From the NCBI RefSeq assembly GCF_002890915.1, contig NZ_POUT01000016.1:1-64000 (forward strand): DNA of 64,000 nucleotides, read 5' to 3'. The notes beneath the pieces are model-generated. The model had not been told where the DNA came from. It worked only from the letters and a program-made list of their open reading frames with translations, and did no database searches. A program made the position numbers and the translations under genes. The DNA is from Stutzerimonas stutzeri. Its GTDB lineage: Bacteria; Pseudomonadota; Gammaproteobacteria; Pseudomonadales; Pseudomonadaceae. Shown here in pieces: positions 16,953 through 25,406 of this stretch. Numbering within the stretch: the first letter of the stretch is position 1; each line of letters opens with the position of its first letter.

Positions 16953-17783
16953 TCAGCCGACCGCCGTGCTCCAGTCGATCATCCCCAGCTGCCAGGTGCC
17001 GAGAATCAGCAGCCCGAAGGCGATCCGGTACCAGGCGAACGCCGCATAACTGTGGTTGCCGATGAACTTGAGCAGCGCCCGTACCGCCAGCATGGCGAAG
17101 ACGAATGAGGTGACGAAGCCGATGGCGAAGACGGCGAAATCGCCCGGCTGGAACAGGTCGCGATACTTGTAGCCGGAATAGACCGCCGCGCCGACCATGG
17201 TGGGCATCGCCAGGAAGAACGAGAACTCGGTCGCCGCCTTGCGCGACAGGCCGAACAGCAGGCCGCCGATGATGGTCGAGCCCGAGCGCGAGGTACCCGG
17301 CACCAGCGCCAGGCACTGGGCGAACCCGACCTTCAACGCCAGCGTCCAGTTCATGTCGTCGACGGTCTCGGCGCGAATGGTATGGTTGCGCTTCTCGGCC
17401 CAGAGCATGACGACCCCGCCGATCACCAGCGCGGTGGCCACGGTGATCGGATTGAACAGGTATTCATGAATCGTGTCGGCGAAGGCGACACCCAGCACCA
17501 CGGCGGGCATGAACGCCACCAGCAGGTTGGCGGTGAACTTCTGTGCCTGGCGCTGCCTGGGCAGACCGACCACCACATCGATGATCTTGCGCCGATATTC
17601 CCAGATCACCGCGAGAATCGCGCCGAGCTGGATGATGATGTTGAACGCCAGTGCCCTTTCGCCACCGAACCCGATCAGGTCCGCAACGATGATCTGGTGA
17701 CCGGTACTCGATACCGGGAGAAACTCCGTCAGGCCTTCGACCACACCCAGAATCAGTGCCTGTACGGCAATCCAAAGATCCAT
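16953..17783 (-). CDS. uppP: Undecaprenyl-diphosphatase UppP (BacA)
   Basis: This 276-residue inner-membrane enzyme removes the terminal phosphate of undecaprenyl diphosphate and so recycles the lipid carrier of peptidoglycan and other polymers. It confers bacitracin resistance. The two signature regions are intact: EGLTEFLPVSSTGH near residue 16 and PGTSRSGSTI near 165. About eight hydrophobic segments and the length match BacA. It is transcribed alone, divergent from the chemoreceptor gene. The start is ATG 17783. Confidence 0.95.
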   Translation of the reverse strand: MDLWIAVQALILGVVEGLTEFLPVSSTGHQIIVADLIGFGGERALAFNIIIQLGAILAVIWEYRRKIIDVVVGLPRQRQAQKFTANLLVAFMPAVVLGVAFADTIHEYLFNPITVATALVIGGVVMLWAEKRNHTIRAETVDDMNWTLALKVGFAQCLALVPGTSRSGSTIIGGLLFGLSRKAATEFSFFLAMPTMVGAAVYSGYKYRDLFQPGDFAVFAIGFVTSFVFAMLAVRALLKFIGNHSYAAFAWYRIAFGLLILGTWQLGMIDWSTAVG

Positions 17784-17835
17784 CTACTCCCCATCAGCGA
17801 TGCAGCCCATCGCGCATGAATACAACCAAGGTATA

Positions 17836-17855
17836 GGCCAGATAACCATCTGGCC
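17836..17855. promoter_or_regulatory. Palindrome in the uppP/chemoreceptor gap
   Basis: GGCCAGAT-AACC-ATCTGGCC has perfect 8-bp arms and lies 53-72 bases before the uppP start. It could be an operator or a 5' leader hairpin. The whole gap 17784-18160 separates two divergent genes and also holds a 6-bp inverted repeat at 17950-17965. I could not identify a convincing promoter there, including a FliA type for the chemoreceptor. Confidence 0.4.
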
Positions 17856-18160
17856 GCTGTTCTGACTCGTTGCGGGGCAGTAAATTCCACCGCGAGCGAA
17901 ACGGGCGCTCATTTTTAGTCACAGCCTGCCGAAAAGCTACACAGGAACTGTTGGTTTTCACCAACGCTCGTTTGGAGCCTCACGGTGCGCACCTCGTCCC
18001 GGCACACCGACGCCAGCGCGCAAGCCAACAGCCCTAAAAAAACAAGCGATGGCACTTCTCGCGGATGCGAACAGATACAGGCCTCAGGGGGAGGCAGGTT
18101 CCACGCCGGTGCCACGCCAGAAAAGAACGACAAGAAAGACCCCCACCAGGAGCTATAGCA

Positions 18161-19795
18161 ATGAATCTGCTGCGCAATTTCCCCATCAGCAAGCGTCTGT
18201 GGCTGATCCCGGTGGTCGCCATCGCCATGTTGTTCGTCCTCGGGCTGCTGATGATCCAGCAGGTCCGTACCGACCTCTATCAAGGCAAACAGAAGATGAC
18301 CCAGCATGTCGTGGAGACTGCGGCGGGCATCCTCGAGCACTATCGGCAGCTTGAAGCCAGCGGGGCCATGGGCACCGCCGAGGCCCAGCGGGCCGCGATC
18401 GAACAGGTGCGTCTGCTGCGCTATGACGGCGAGGATTATTTCTGGATCAACGATCTCGGCCCGACCATGATCATGCACCCGATCCAGCCCAAGCTGGATG
18501 GGCAGGACATGTCCCGCGTCAAGGACCCGGAGGGCAAGGAGCTGTTCAACGAAATGGTCGCCATCGCCAAGCGCGACGGGGCCGGCCCGGTCGCCTACAT
18601 GTGGGCCAAGCCGGGCGAGGCCGATCCGGTACCGAAGATCTCCTACGTCCAGCTGTTCAAGCCCTGGGGTTGGATCATCGGTTCCGGTATCTATGTCGAC
18701 GACGTGGAACAGGAGTTCATGAACTACCTGATCCGCTTCTCCCTGATCGGCCTGTTCATCGCCGCCATCATGGCCGTACTGGTCGCCATCCTGATTCGCA
18801 GCATCACCCAGCCGCTGCGCCACACGATGTCCGCGATGGCCAATATCGCCAGCGGCGAGGCCGACCTCACCCGCAGCCTGGATGTGTCCGGCAACGATGA
18901 GCTGAGCACGCTCGGCCGTGATTTCAATACTTTCACCCAGAAACTGCGGACCGTGGTCGGCCAGCTGTTCGAAACTGCCGGGGCCCTGGATCAGTCCTCG
19001 CGCTCGCTCAGCCAGCTGTCCGGCCAGGCGCACGAGCAGAGCCAGCAACAAATGCTGCAGATGGAACAGGTCGCCACCGCCATCAACGAAGTGACCTATG
19101 CGGTACAGGAAGTCGCCAAGAACGCCGAACACGCCTCGAGCGAAGTGGGCGCAGCCGAAAACCAGGCCGACCAGGGTCAGCGCAACATCGAAACCAGCCT
19201 GCAGCAGATCGACCAGCTCTCGGTGACGATCGGCCAGGCGGTCGAGGTGATCCAGTCACTGGCTGACGAAACCACCAAGATCGGCACCGTGCTGGAGGTG
19301 ATCGGCTCGATTGCCGAGCAGACCAATCTCCTCGCGCTCAATGCCGCAATCGAAGCGGCACGGGCTGGCGAACAGGGCCGCGGTTTCGCAGTGGTGGCCG
19401 ATGAGGTCCGCCTGCTGGCCCAGCGCACCCAACAGTCCACCGCCGAAATCCATGCAATGATCGAGCGGCTGCAGAAGAATTCCGGCGCCGCCGTGAATGT
19501 CATCCTGGAGAGCAATCGCGCATCCCAGCTCACCGTGGAGCAGGCGAGCCAGGCGGGCGCCAGCCTCGGCGAAATAGCCCAGGCCCTGCGCAACCTGTCC
19601 GGGCTGAACGCCTCGATTGCCAGCGCAACGCTGCAGCAATCCCATGTCGTAGAGGAAATCAACCAGAACGTGACCCAGGCTGCCGGGCTCGCCCAGGACA
19701 GCACCTGTGCAGCCGAACAGTCCAGCGAAGCCGGCAAGCGTTTGGGCGAACTGGCGGAGCAGTTGAACCGCCTGCTGAGTCAATTCAGGGTCTGA
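18161..19795 (+). CDS. Methyl-accepting chemotaxis protein with a Cache_2-type sensor
   Basis: A 544-residue chemoreceptor. Helix 1 is about residues 13-32. The periplasmic sensor contains YDGEDYFWINDLGPTMIMHP, the mark of single Cache (Cache_2) domains. Helix 2 is about 191-211, followed by a HAMP domain (213-265, ITQPLRHTMSAMANIASGEA). The cytoplasmic signalling hairpin is IGSIAEQTNLLALNAAIEAA with ARAGEQGRGFAVVADEVR at about 380-416. The protein ends without a CheR-docking pentapeptide. ATG 18161 is chosen because AGGAGC stands eight bases upstream; the open frame extends further 5' without a ribosome site. The ligand is unknown, though Cache_2 receptors often bind small organic acids. Confidence 0.93.
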   Translation: MNLLRNFPISKRLWLIPVVAIAMLFVLGLLMIQQVRTDLYQGKQKMTQHVVETAAGILEHYRQLEASGAMGTAEAQRAAIEQVRLLRYDGEDYFWINDLGPTMIMHPIQPKLDGQDMSRVKDPEGKELFNEMVAIAKRDGAGPVAYMWAKPGEADPVPKISYVQLFKPWGWIIGSGIYVDDVEQEFMNYLIRFSLIGLFIAAIMAVLVAILIRSITQPLRHTMSAMANIASGEADLTRSLDVSGNDELSTLGRDFNTFTQKLRTVVGQLFETAGALDQSSRSLSQLSGQAHEQSQQQMLQMEQVATAINEVTYAVQEVAKNAEHASSEVGAAENQADQGQRNIETSLQQIDQLSVTIGQAVEVIQSLADETTKIGTVLEVIGSIAEQTNLLALNAAIEAARAGEQGRGFAVVADEVRLLAQRTQQSTAEIHAMIERLQKNSGAAVNVILESNRASQLTVEQASQAGASLGEIAQALRNLSGLNASIASATLQQSHVVEEINQNVTQAAGLAQDSTCAAEQSSEAGKRLGELAEQLNRLLSQFRV

Positions 19796-19803
19796 CCCGC
19801 CAA

Positions 19804-19830
19804 CGGCCCGCCCCCCAACGGGGCGGGCCG
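19804..19830 (+). terminator. Terminator-like hairpin after the chemoreceptor gene
   Basis: A perfect 11-bp GC stem (CGGCCCGCCCC paired with 19820-19830) closes a five-base loop nine bases after the stop. A clear U-run is missing, so strength is uncertain. Confidence 0.6.
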
Positions 19831-20151
19831 AGTGCTTTCGAGGCGAAAAATTATTTTCACCTCTCCAGCGTGGCAAGTTGTCGCGCCCTTTTGTCTGCCT
19901 AGCGCACTCCATTTCGCCCTGCCGAATCGGAATAAATCATTCGAAACAACAACTTAGCTGAACGCCACGGCCACTGGCGAAAAACCGAAGGCGTTATACC
20001 TTTGGCTAATTGCAAAAAAAACACGGATTTTTCGAACTTCCGATGTGACTCCCAAGTCCTCTGGTTACATCAACTGCATGTAAGGTCGCTGCCAACACCT
20101 GGCGGCAGGCGAAAAATCGTATTTTGGGTATCACACAGAGAGATATGCCCC
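19831..20151. other. AT-rich intergenic region before the 88-residue gene
   Basis: No gene is seen here. The stretch is markedly richer in A and T than its surroundings, with several A- and T-runs. It contains an interrupted inverted repeat, TTACAT at 20065-20070 and ATGTAA at 20078-20083, that may be a regulator site for the downstream gene. The composition suggests a promoter region, but I cannot place -35 and -10 elements with confidence. Confidence 0.35.
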
Positions 20152-20418
20152 ATGCACACCCCGCTGCGTATCAACGAAGCCCTTTTGATCACCGACCGTG
20201 CGTTCAAGCCTTTTCAGTGCGTCGCCTGGACGCTGCCTGAAGGGAACGGTGACGTCAGCATCACCGTCGTGGATCGCTCCGAACGCCTGCTGGGCCGCTG
20301 CAAGATGTCCAGCAGCGTCTTCACCGACCCCATCAAGCTCGGCGAGACCCTGGAGCAGACCCGCGAGCAAATGAGCCGCGACGGCGCCCACCTCTCACCG
20401 TGGCACATGCCCGAGTAA
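20152..20418 (+). CDS. Conserved-looking hypothetical protein, 88 residues
   Basis: A soluble 88-residue protein without signal peptide or membrane segment. It contains CVAWTLPEGNGDVSITVVDRS and a C-terminal amphipathic part (GETLEQTREQMSRDG). I do not recognise a family. The ATG at 20152 is preceded by AGAGAGAT; upstream parts of the open frame have no ribosome site and unlikely composition. A good terminator follows, so it is a monocistronic unit behind a long AT-rich leader, which suggests specific regulation. Confidence 0.65.
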   Translation: MHTPLRINEALLITDRAFKPFQCVAWTLPEGNGDVSITVVDRSERLLGRCKMSSSVFTDPIKLGETLEQTREQMSRDGAHLSPWHMPE

Positions 20419-20434
20419 TCCAGGCATAGACAAG

Positions 20435-20472
20435 AAGGCCCGCAGCACGCGTTGCTCCGGGCCTTTTCTTTT
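20435..20472 (+). terminator. Rho-independent terminator
   Basis: AAGGCCCG pairs with CGGGCCTT around an inner AGCA/TGCT stem, and TTTTCTTTTT follows directly. This is a canonical intrinsic terminator 17 bases after the stop of the 88-residue gene. Confidence 0.88.
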
Positions 20473-20551
20473 TATGGGACGGCCGCCCGCCCGACTGATC
20501 CATTCGCCTGTTTGACGGTCTGATCTACAACACGCGAAACAGGAGAATCCC

Positions 20552-20830
20552 ATGAAAGGCGCCGAAGCCTATGTCAACGATCAATGGCAAAGCAGCGGCC
20601 TGGCGAACCTGCCGAACGGGCCGGACGCCCACTGCGTGAAACTCCGCTTCATCGTCCCGCGCGACGCCCAGTTCACCGGCCTGCTCACCCGCATATGCGC
20701 AGTGGCACAGCGGCACCTGTGCGAGTTCTACCGAGGCCGCGAAGTCACCCACAAGCCCGTCGTGGGTTCGGTGGTCGGCGACGGCAGCGGCGACGGCATC
20801 GAACTGGAGTTCACCGTGGCGCCTGAATGA
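20552..20830 (+). CDS. Hypothetical protein, 92 residues
   Basis: A 92-residue soluble protein starting at ATG 20552 with AGGAGA upstream. It contains VKLRFIVPRDAQFTGLLTRI in the middle and a glycine-rich acidic stretch (GSVVGDGSGDGIELEF) near the end. I recognise no domain. It stands 60 bases before the DUF421 gene and may share its transcript. Confidence 0.6.
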   Translation: MKGAEAYVNDQWQSSGLANLPNGPDAHCVKLRFIVPRDAQFTGLLTRICAVAQRHLCEFYRGREVTHKPVVGSVVGDGSGDGIELEFTVAPE

Positions 20831-20890
20831 CCCGCGATCCACCGCTCGCCCTGCGAGCCCGCCTGGTTTACCTGGAAGGATGAGGCCAGG

Positions 20891-21583
20891 ATGACTCCAT
20901 TCGACTTGCAGCGCATGCTGCTGCACGACTTTCCGCTGATGTTCATCGCCGAAGTGGCACTGCGGGCGCTGTTCGCCTTCGTCGCGGTTTTCATCTTCCT
21001 CAAGGTCAGCGGCCGTCGTGGCATTCGTCAGCTATCGGTGTTCGAGCTGGTGATCATCCTCACGCTCGGCTCGGCCGCCGGCGATGTGTCCTTCTACGAG
21101 GACGTGCCACTGCTGCCGGTCGCGGCCGTTTTCGCGACGCTGCTGGCGCTTTACCGGCTGACGGTCTACTTCATGAACCGCAGCGGGCGGTTTGGCGCCT
21201 GGCTGGAGGGCAAGCCGGTCACCATCATCCGCGACGGCATCTATGAACTGCGCAGCCTCGACAGCCTGAACATATCCGCCGACGAGTTTTTCATGGAGCT
21301 GCGCCAACAGGGGGTCGAACATCTCGGCCAGGTACGCCTGGGCATCCTGGAAAACGACGGGAACGTCAGCCTGTTCTTTCACGCCCCCGACGCGGTTCGC
21401 CCTGGCCTGCCCGTGCTGCCGGCGGAATATCGCCCGGTGTTTCAGCAGATACCGGCGAGCGGCATGTATGCCTGCAGCCGCTGCGGCTTTCCCCAGGCTC
21501 TCGAAACGCATCAGCAACTGCACTGCCCGCGATGCAACAATCCCTCCTGGTCGAAGGCCCTGGCAACTCAGCGTACCCGGTGA
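20891..21583 (+). CDS. DUF421 (YetF/YcaP-like) membrane protein with a CxxC tail
   Basis: A 230-residue inner-membrane protein. Three N-terminal hydrophobic segments (about 17-38, 49-66, 72-91) lead into the conserved DUF421 cytoplasmic domain (KPVTIIRDGIYELRSL, ISADEFFMELRQQGV, VRLGILENDGNVSLF). The last 40 residues add CSRCGFPQ and CPRCNN, two CxxC pairs spaced like a small zinc ribbon, which the simplest YcaP-like proteins lack. Function of the family is unknown. AGGATG precedes the ATG. Confidence 0.82.
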   Translation: MTPFDLQRMLLHDFPLMFIAEVALRALFAFVAVFIFLKVSGRRGIRQLSVFELVIILTLGSAAGDVSFYEDVPLLPVAAVFATLLALYRLTVYFMNRSGRFGAWLEGKPVTIIRDGIYELRSLDSLNISADEFFMELRQQGVEHLGQVRLGILENDGNVSLFFHAPDAVRPGLPVLPAEYRPVFQQIPASGMYACSRCGFPQALETHQQLHCPRCNNPSWSKALATQRTR

Positions 21584-21678
21584 ACCGCCGCACGCGCGCC
21601 CGGTCAGTTAAAGAGGCGGCTACTCGGGCACTCGCTCGAAGCAGCTTTTCATTTCGCGAACGACATCAGGAGCACGCC

Positions 21679-21843
21679 ATGCTCGGTGACTACTCATCGA
21701 TTAACGACCACCTCGATACTGCCCGCAAACACGCCGACCAGGCGGAAACCGAAGCCAAGCCCGCACTTTACCGCGAAGCCGTCGACGAGCTGGTCGCGGC
21801 GATCCGCCTGTTGATGCGCAACAGCGCCGAGAAGGACAACTGA
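21679..21843 (+). CDS. Small hypothetical protein, 54 residues
   Basis: A 54-residue, alpha-helical, charged protein (INDHLDTARKHADQAETEA, YREAVDELVAAIRLLM) starting at ATG 21679 with CAGGAGC seven bases upstream. It resembles small heptad-rich cytoplasmic proteins of pseudomonads but I cannot name a family. The open frame continues upstream without a better start. A strong hairpin follows its stop. Confidence 0.65.
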   Translation: MLGDYSSINDHLDTARKHADQAETEAKPALYREAVDELVAAIRLLMRNSAEKDN

Positions 21844-21855
21844 ATGCGTGAGACC

Positions 21856-21880
21856 GCCTCGCCAGGCCACCTGGCGAGGC
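21856..21880 (+). terminator. Hairpin between the 54-residue gene and the topoisomerase gene
   Basis: GCCTCGCCAG and its exact complement CTGGCGAGGC flank a five-base loop, 13 bases after the upstream stop. There is no T-run. It ends seven bases before the proposed TTG start of the topoisomerase gene, so it could also hide that ribosome site. Confidence 0.5.
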
Positions 21881-21887
21881 CGCATCC

Positions 21888-23003
21888 TTGGCGACACCGC
21901 GCGGGCGCCGCGACGCCGTGAATGCTCCACGCCGGCCCCTTGCCGAGGGCAAGCGCCCGGTTCCCCGCGATGAAGCCGGCGACACCGGCACCCCGCTCTG
22001 CCCCGAGCTGCCGCCGGACCTGCATTACGTCGACGATAGCCAGCCCGGCATAAGCCGTCGGCGCCTGCGTGGCAAGTTCGTCTATTTCGGCCCACAGGGC
22101 GAACGTATCCGCGATGCCGGCGAAATCCAGCGGATCGCCAAGCTGGCGATCCCGCCGGCCTACCAGGACGTATGGATCTGCCCGCACCCGCAAGGCCATC
22201 TGCAGGCCACCGGACGCGATGCCCGCGGGCGCAAGCAGTATCGCTACCATCCGCGCTGGCGCGAGATCCGCGACAGCAACAAATACGAACGCATGCTCGA
22301 ATTCGGCCAGGCGCTACCGAACCTGCGCAGCCGCCTGGAAGAACATCTGGCGCTCAGCGGCCTGCCACGCGAGAAGGTCATGGCCCTGGTGGTGACGTTG
22401 CTGGAGTCGACGCTGATCCGCATCGGCAATCCACGCTACGCCCGCAGCAACCGTTCCTACGGATTGACCACGCTGTGCACCCGCCATGTGGATATCCGGG
22501 GCACGTCGATACGCTTCCAGTTTCGCGGCAAGAGCGGCGTGGAGCACAAGGTCACCCTGCGCGACCGACGCCTGGCCGCACTCATGCGCCGTTGCATGGA
22601 GCTGCCGGGGCAGCAGTTGTTCCAGTATCTGGACGAAGCCGGCCAGCGCCGCGCCGTCAGCTCCAACGACGTGAACCTCTATCTGCAGGAAATGACCGGC
22701 CGCGACTTCACTGCCAAGGATTACCGCACCTGGGCCGGCAGCGCGCTGGCGCTGGAGCGCCTGCGCAAGCTGGAGGCCTCACCAGAGGCTAGGGCACGAC
22801 AGAACCTGGTCGAAACCATCAAACAAGTCGCCAGCCAGTTGGGCAACACGCCCGCCGTGTGCCGCCAGTGCTACATCCATCCGGCAATCCTGCAAGCCTT
22901 CAGCGCAGGCACGCTGGCCAGCCTGCGCGCCGCGCGCAAGCGCAAATGGCTGAGCAGCGAAGAGGTCGCATTGCTGGCGTTCCTTCGGGAGGCTGCGCGC
23001 TAA
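21888..23003 (+). CDS. DNA topoisomerase IB, poxvirus type
   Basis: A 371-residue enzyme that relaxes supercoils by nicking one strand through a 3'-phosphotyrosyl link. The N-terminal domain is seen in LHYVDDSQPGISRRRLRGKF and IPPAYQDVWICPHPQGHLQA. The catalytic core has RYARSNRSYGLTTL with the first Arg, FRGKSGVEHKV with the Lys, KDYRTWAGS with the second Arg, and CYIHP with nucleophile Tyr329. In many relatives the fourth residue is His or Asn. The start is unsure: TTG 21888 has GCGAGG eight bases upstream; GTG 21918 would remove ten residues. Confidence 0.9.
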   Translation: MATPRGRRDAVNAPRRPLAEGKRPVPRDEAGDTGTPLCPELPPDLHYVDDSQPGISRRRLRGKFVYFGPQGERIRDAGEIQRIAKLAIPPAYQDVWICPHPQGHLQATGRDARGRKQYRYHPRWREIRDSNKYERMLEFGQALPNLRSRLEEHLALSGLPREKVMALVVTLLESTLIRIGNPRYARSNRSYGLTTLCTRHVDIRGTSIRFQFRGKSGVEHKVTLRDRRLAALMRRCMELPGQQLFQYLDEAGQRRAVSSNDVNLYLQEMTGRDFTAKDYRTWAGSALALERLRKLEASPEARARQNLVETIKQVASQLGNTPAVCRQCYIHPAILQAFSAGTLASLRAARKRKWLSSEEVALLAFLREAAR

Positions 23004-23145
23004 GGCTACTCCATTCGGCGCCGCAACCTGGCCGCGACGAAACGGCAGTCGCTCCCAGCCCATTGGCAAGATTCATGGGATGTTTGTCATTGTCGCCATC
23101 AGTTCCTCTCGCCACACTCGCTCTACCCATTCAGCGAGATGTGCC

Positions 23146-24135
23146 ATGAGCCTTCGAACCATTGCCACGCTGGCATTTCCCGAGGTGATGAGCCTCGATG
23201 TAACCGGACCCATGCAGGTGTTCGCCTCTGCCAACGTGGAACGCACGCGCCAGGGCCTGCCCGAGTGCTATCGACTGCTACTGCTTGGCCAGCACCCCGT
23301 CCCGGTGGCGACCTCGTGCGGCATCCGTCTGTGCGTGGATGCGTGCTGGCAGGATGTTCCGCCGGCGACTCTGGACACCCTGCTGGTGCCAGGCGGTGCC
23401 GGCGTCGAGGCGCAGTGCCGCAACGCCGCCCTGCTCGCCTGGCTGCAGGCGGCGGAGCCGAAGGTGCGCCGCTTGGGCTCGGTCTGTTCCGGCGCACTGA
23501 TACTGGCCGCCGCCGGCCTGCTCGACCGGCGCACGGCAACTACCCACTGGGCCGACGTGGAAGCCTTGCGCCAGGACTATCCCGCCGTCCAGGTGGATGT
23601 CGATCGGCTGCACACCTACGACCCGAAGGACGACGAGGCCGCGCACCTGTTCACCTCGGCCGGCGTGACCGCCGGTATCGATCTCGCCCTGGCCCTGGTG
23701 GAAGCCGACCTGGGCCGTGTCACGGCGTTGGCCGTGGCGCGCCGGTTGGTCATGTTCCTGCGGCGCCCCGGTGGCCAGGCACAGTTCAGCGCCCTGCTTC
23801 CTCCGGCGAGCAGCGAGGTTTCCCGGCTCGGCGCCTTGCTGGAATGGATCCCCGCGCACCTGGACGGCGATCTCGGCATCGAGGCGCTCGCGCGCCAGGC
23901 GCATATGTCACCGCGCAGCCTGTGCCGCCTGTTCAAGGCCGAGCTGGGCATCGGCCCGGGTCGCTACGTCGAGCAGGTACGCCTGCAAGCCGCGAGAAGT
24001 CTGCTGTCGGACGGCCAGGCGTGCATCGCCACGGTTGCCCGGATGGCCGGCTACGGTCACCCGGAGAACATGCGGCGCACCTTCCAGAAACACCTGTCGA
24101 TCAGCCCGCAGGAATATGCGGCGCGCTTCGCCTGA
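23146..24135 (+). CDS. GlxA-family AraC-type transcriptional regulator
   Basis: A 329-residue regulator with an N-terminal DJ-1/PfpI-like domain (about 5-190, with GSVCSGALILAAAGLLDRR and TTHW, the amidotransferase-like nucleophile region) and a C-terminal AraC double helix-turn-helix (about 225-329, LARQAHMSPRSLCRLFKAEL and VARMAGYGHPENMRRTFQ). Such proteins often sense metabolites and activate neighbouring genes. The MFS gene starts 24 bases downstream on the same strand and is a natural target. ATG 23146 matches the family N-terminus (TIATLAFPEVMSLDVTGPMQ). The 5' gap 23004-23049 contains a short stretch similar to the repeat at 35807. Confidence 0.88.
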   Translation: MSLRTIATLAFPEVMSLDVTGPMQVFASANVERTRQGLPECYRLLLLGQHPVPVATSCGIRLCVDACWQDVPPATLDTLLVPGGAGVEAQCRNAALLAWLQAAEPKVRRLGSVCSGALILAAAGLLDRRTATTHWADVEALRQDYPAVQVDVDRLHTYDPKDDEAAHLFTSAGVTAGIDLALALVEADLGRVTALAVARRLVMFLRRPGGQAQFSALLPPASSEVSRLGALLEWIPAHLDGDLGIEALARQAHMSPRSLCRLFKAELGIGPGRYVEQVRLQAARSLLSDGQACIATVARMAGYGHPENMRRTFQKHLSISPQEYAARFA

Positions 24136-24159
24136 ACCGCTACTAGAAAGGAGACGACC

Positions 24160-25332
24160 ATGCTGATCGGCAATCCTGTCATCCTGCGCCTGTTCATTGC
24201 CCAGGCGCTGTTCTGGACCTGTTCGATGACCGGCATCACCCTGACCGCGCTGATCGGCCTGCAGTTGGCGCCGGTCAATGGCCTCGCGACGCTGCCGGTC
24301 GCCTTGCTGGTGCTGGGCAATCTGCTCGCCATCCAGCCGCTGTCGCGGCGGATGCAACTGCGCGGCCGCCGCCAGGGTTTCGTCCTCGGCGCGCTGGCGG
24401 GGGTGCTAGGCGGCCTGCTCAGCAGCGCAGGCGTCTGGCTCGGCGACTTTCTGCTGCTATGCCTGGGGGCGCTGCCGCTGGGCGCCTACCAGGCATCGGC
24501 GATGTTCTACCGCTTCGCCGCGCTCGAGACGGTAGGCGATGCCGAGAAAGGCCGCGCCACCGCTTGCGTGATCGGCGGTGGGGTCTGCGCGGCGTTGCTG
24601 GCACCGAGCCTCGGCGCCCTGGCACGCGAGGCATTGCCGGTGCCTTTCGCGGGCGCCTACCTGCTCATGGCGGGGTTGGCCGCGATGGGCCTGCTGGTGG
24701 TGGCCTCGCTACCCGCCAGCCCCCACGCGCCCATGCAATCGGCAGCGGCCACGGTTCGCGCCCGGGAGCTGTTGCGCCGGCCGGTGGTACGCACGGCGAT
24801 CATCACCACCGCTGTCGGCCACGGCCTGATGATCCTGGTAATGAACGCCACGCCCTTGGCGATGAGCTTCTGCAACCTGGGGCTGGATGACAGTGCGACG
24901 GTGATCCAGTGGCACCTGCTGGGCATGTTCCTGCCTGCATTCGTCGCCGGCACGCTGGTCGATCGCCTGGGCAGCGTGCGTGTCGCATTGGGTGGGGCTG
25001 CGACCCTGGCGGCCAGTGCGGCAATCGCCATTGCCGGCGAGAGCTTCGAGCATTTCCTGCTGAGCTCCTGCCTGCTGGGCGTGGGCTGGAACCTGATGCT
25101 GGTGGCCGGAACCACCCTGCTCGGAAGCGGCCACCGGCCCGAGGAGCGCTCCGCCGCGCAGGGGTTGATGGAACTGGGCAACGGCTATGCGGCAGCCTTC
25201 ATGTCGTTCGCCTGCGGCGCGTTGATCACCGGCATCGGCTGGTCGGCCGTCAACATCGGCATGCTGGGCCTGCTCGCCGTCGCCGTGCTGCTGCTTTGCG
25301 GGCGGCAAAGCGCTGCCGAAGCCGCCGCCTGA
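24160..25332 (+). CDS. MFS transporter
   Basis: A 390-residue transporter with about 12 hydrophobic segments and weak motif A copies (LSRRMQLRGRRQG after helix 2 and VDRLGSVR after helix 8). It belongs to the YfcJ/sugar- or drug-efflux-like major facilitator group of unclear substrate. AAAGGAG stands before the ATG. It follows the GlxA-type regulator closely and is convergent with the diguanylate cyclase gene. No substrate can be deduced. Confidence 0.87.
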   Translation: MLIGNPVILRLFIAQALFWTCSMTGITLTALIGLQLAPVNGLATLPVALLVLGNLLAIQPLSRRMQLRGRRQGFVLGALAGVLGGLLSSAGVWLGDFLLLCLGALPLGAYQASAMFYRFAALETVGDAEKGRATACVIGGGVCAALLAPSLGALAREALPVPFAGAYLLMAGLAAMGLLVVASLPASPHAPMQSAAATVRARELLRRPVVRTAIITTAVGHGLMILVMNATPLAMSFCNLGLDDSATVIQWHLLGMFLPAFVAGTLVDRLGSVRVALGGAATLAASAAIAIAGESFEHFLLSSCLLGVGWNLMLVAGTTLLGSGHRPEERSAAQGLMELGNGYAAAFMSFACGALITGIGWSAVNIGMLGLLAVAVLLLCGRQSAAEAAA

Positions 25333-25406
25333 TGCTAGCGGCCTGTTTGGCCGGTTCAGTTAGCCAATTCCGGCGCTCCGGGCCAACCAACTAACCGCAC
25401 GGGCCA

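Noticed and set aside
17920..17940. FliA-type promoter for the chemoreceptor (GCCGAAAA-like -10)
   Set aside because: No matching -35 element at the required distance.
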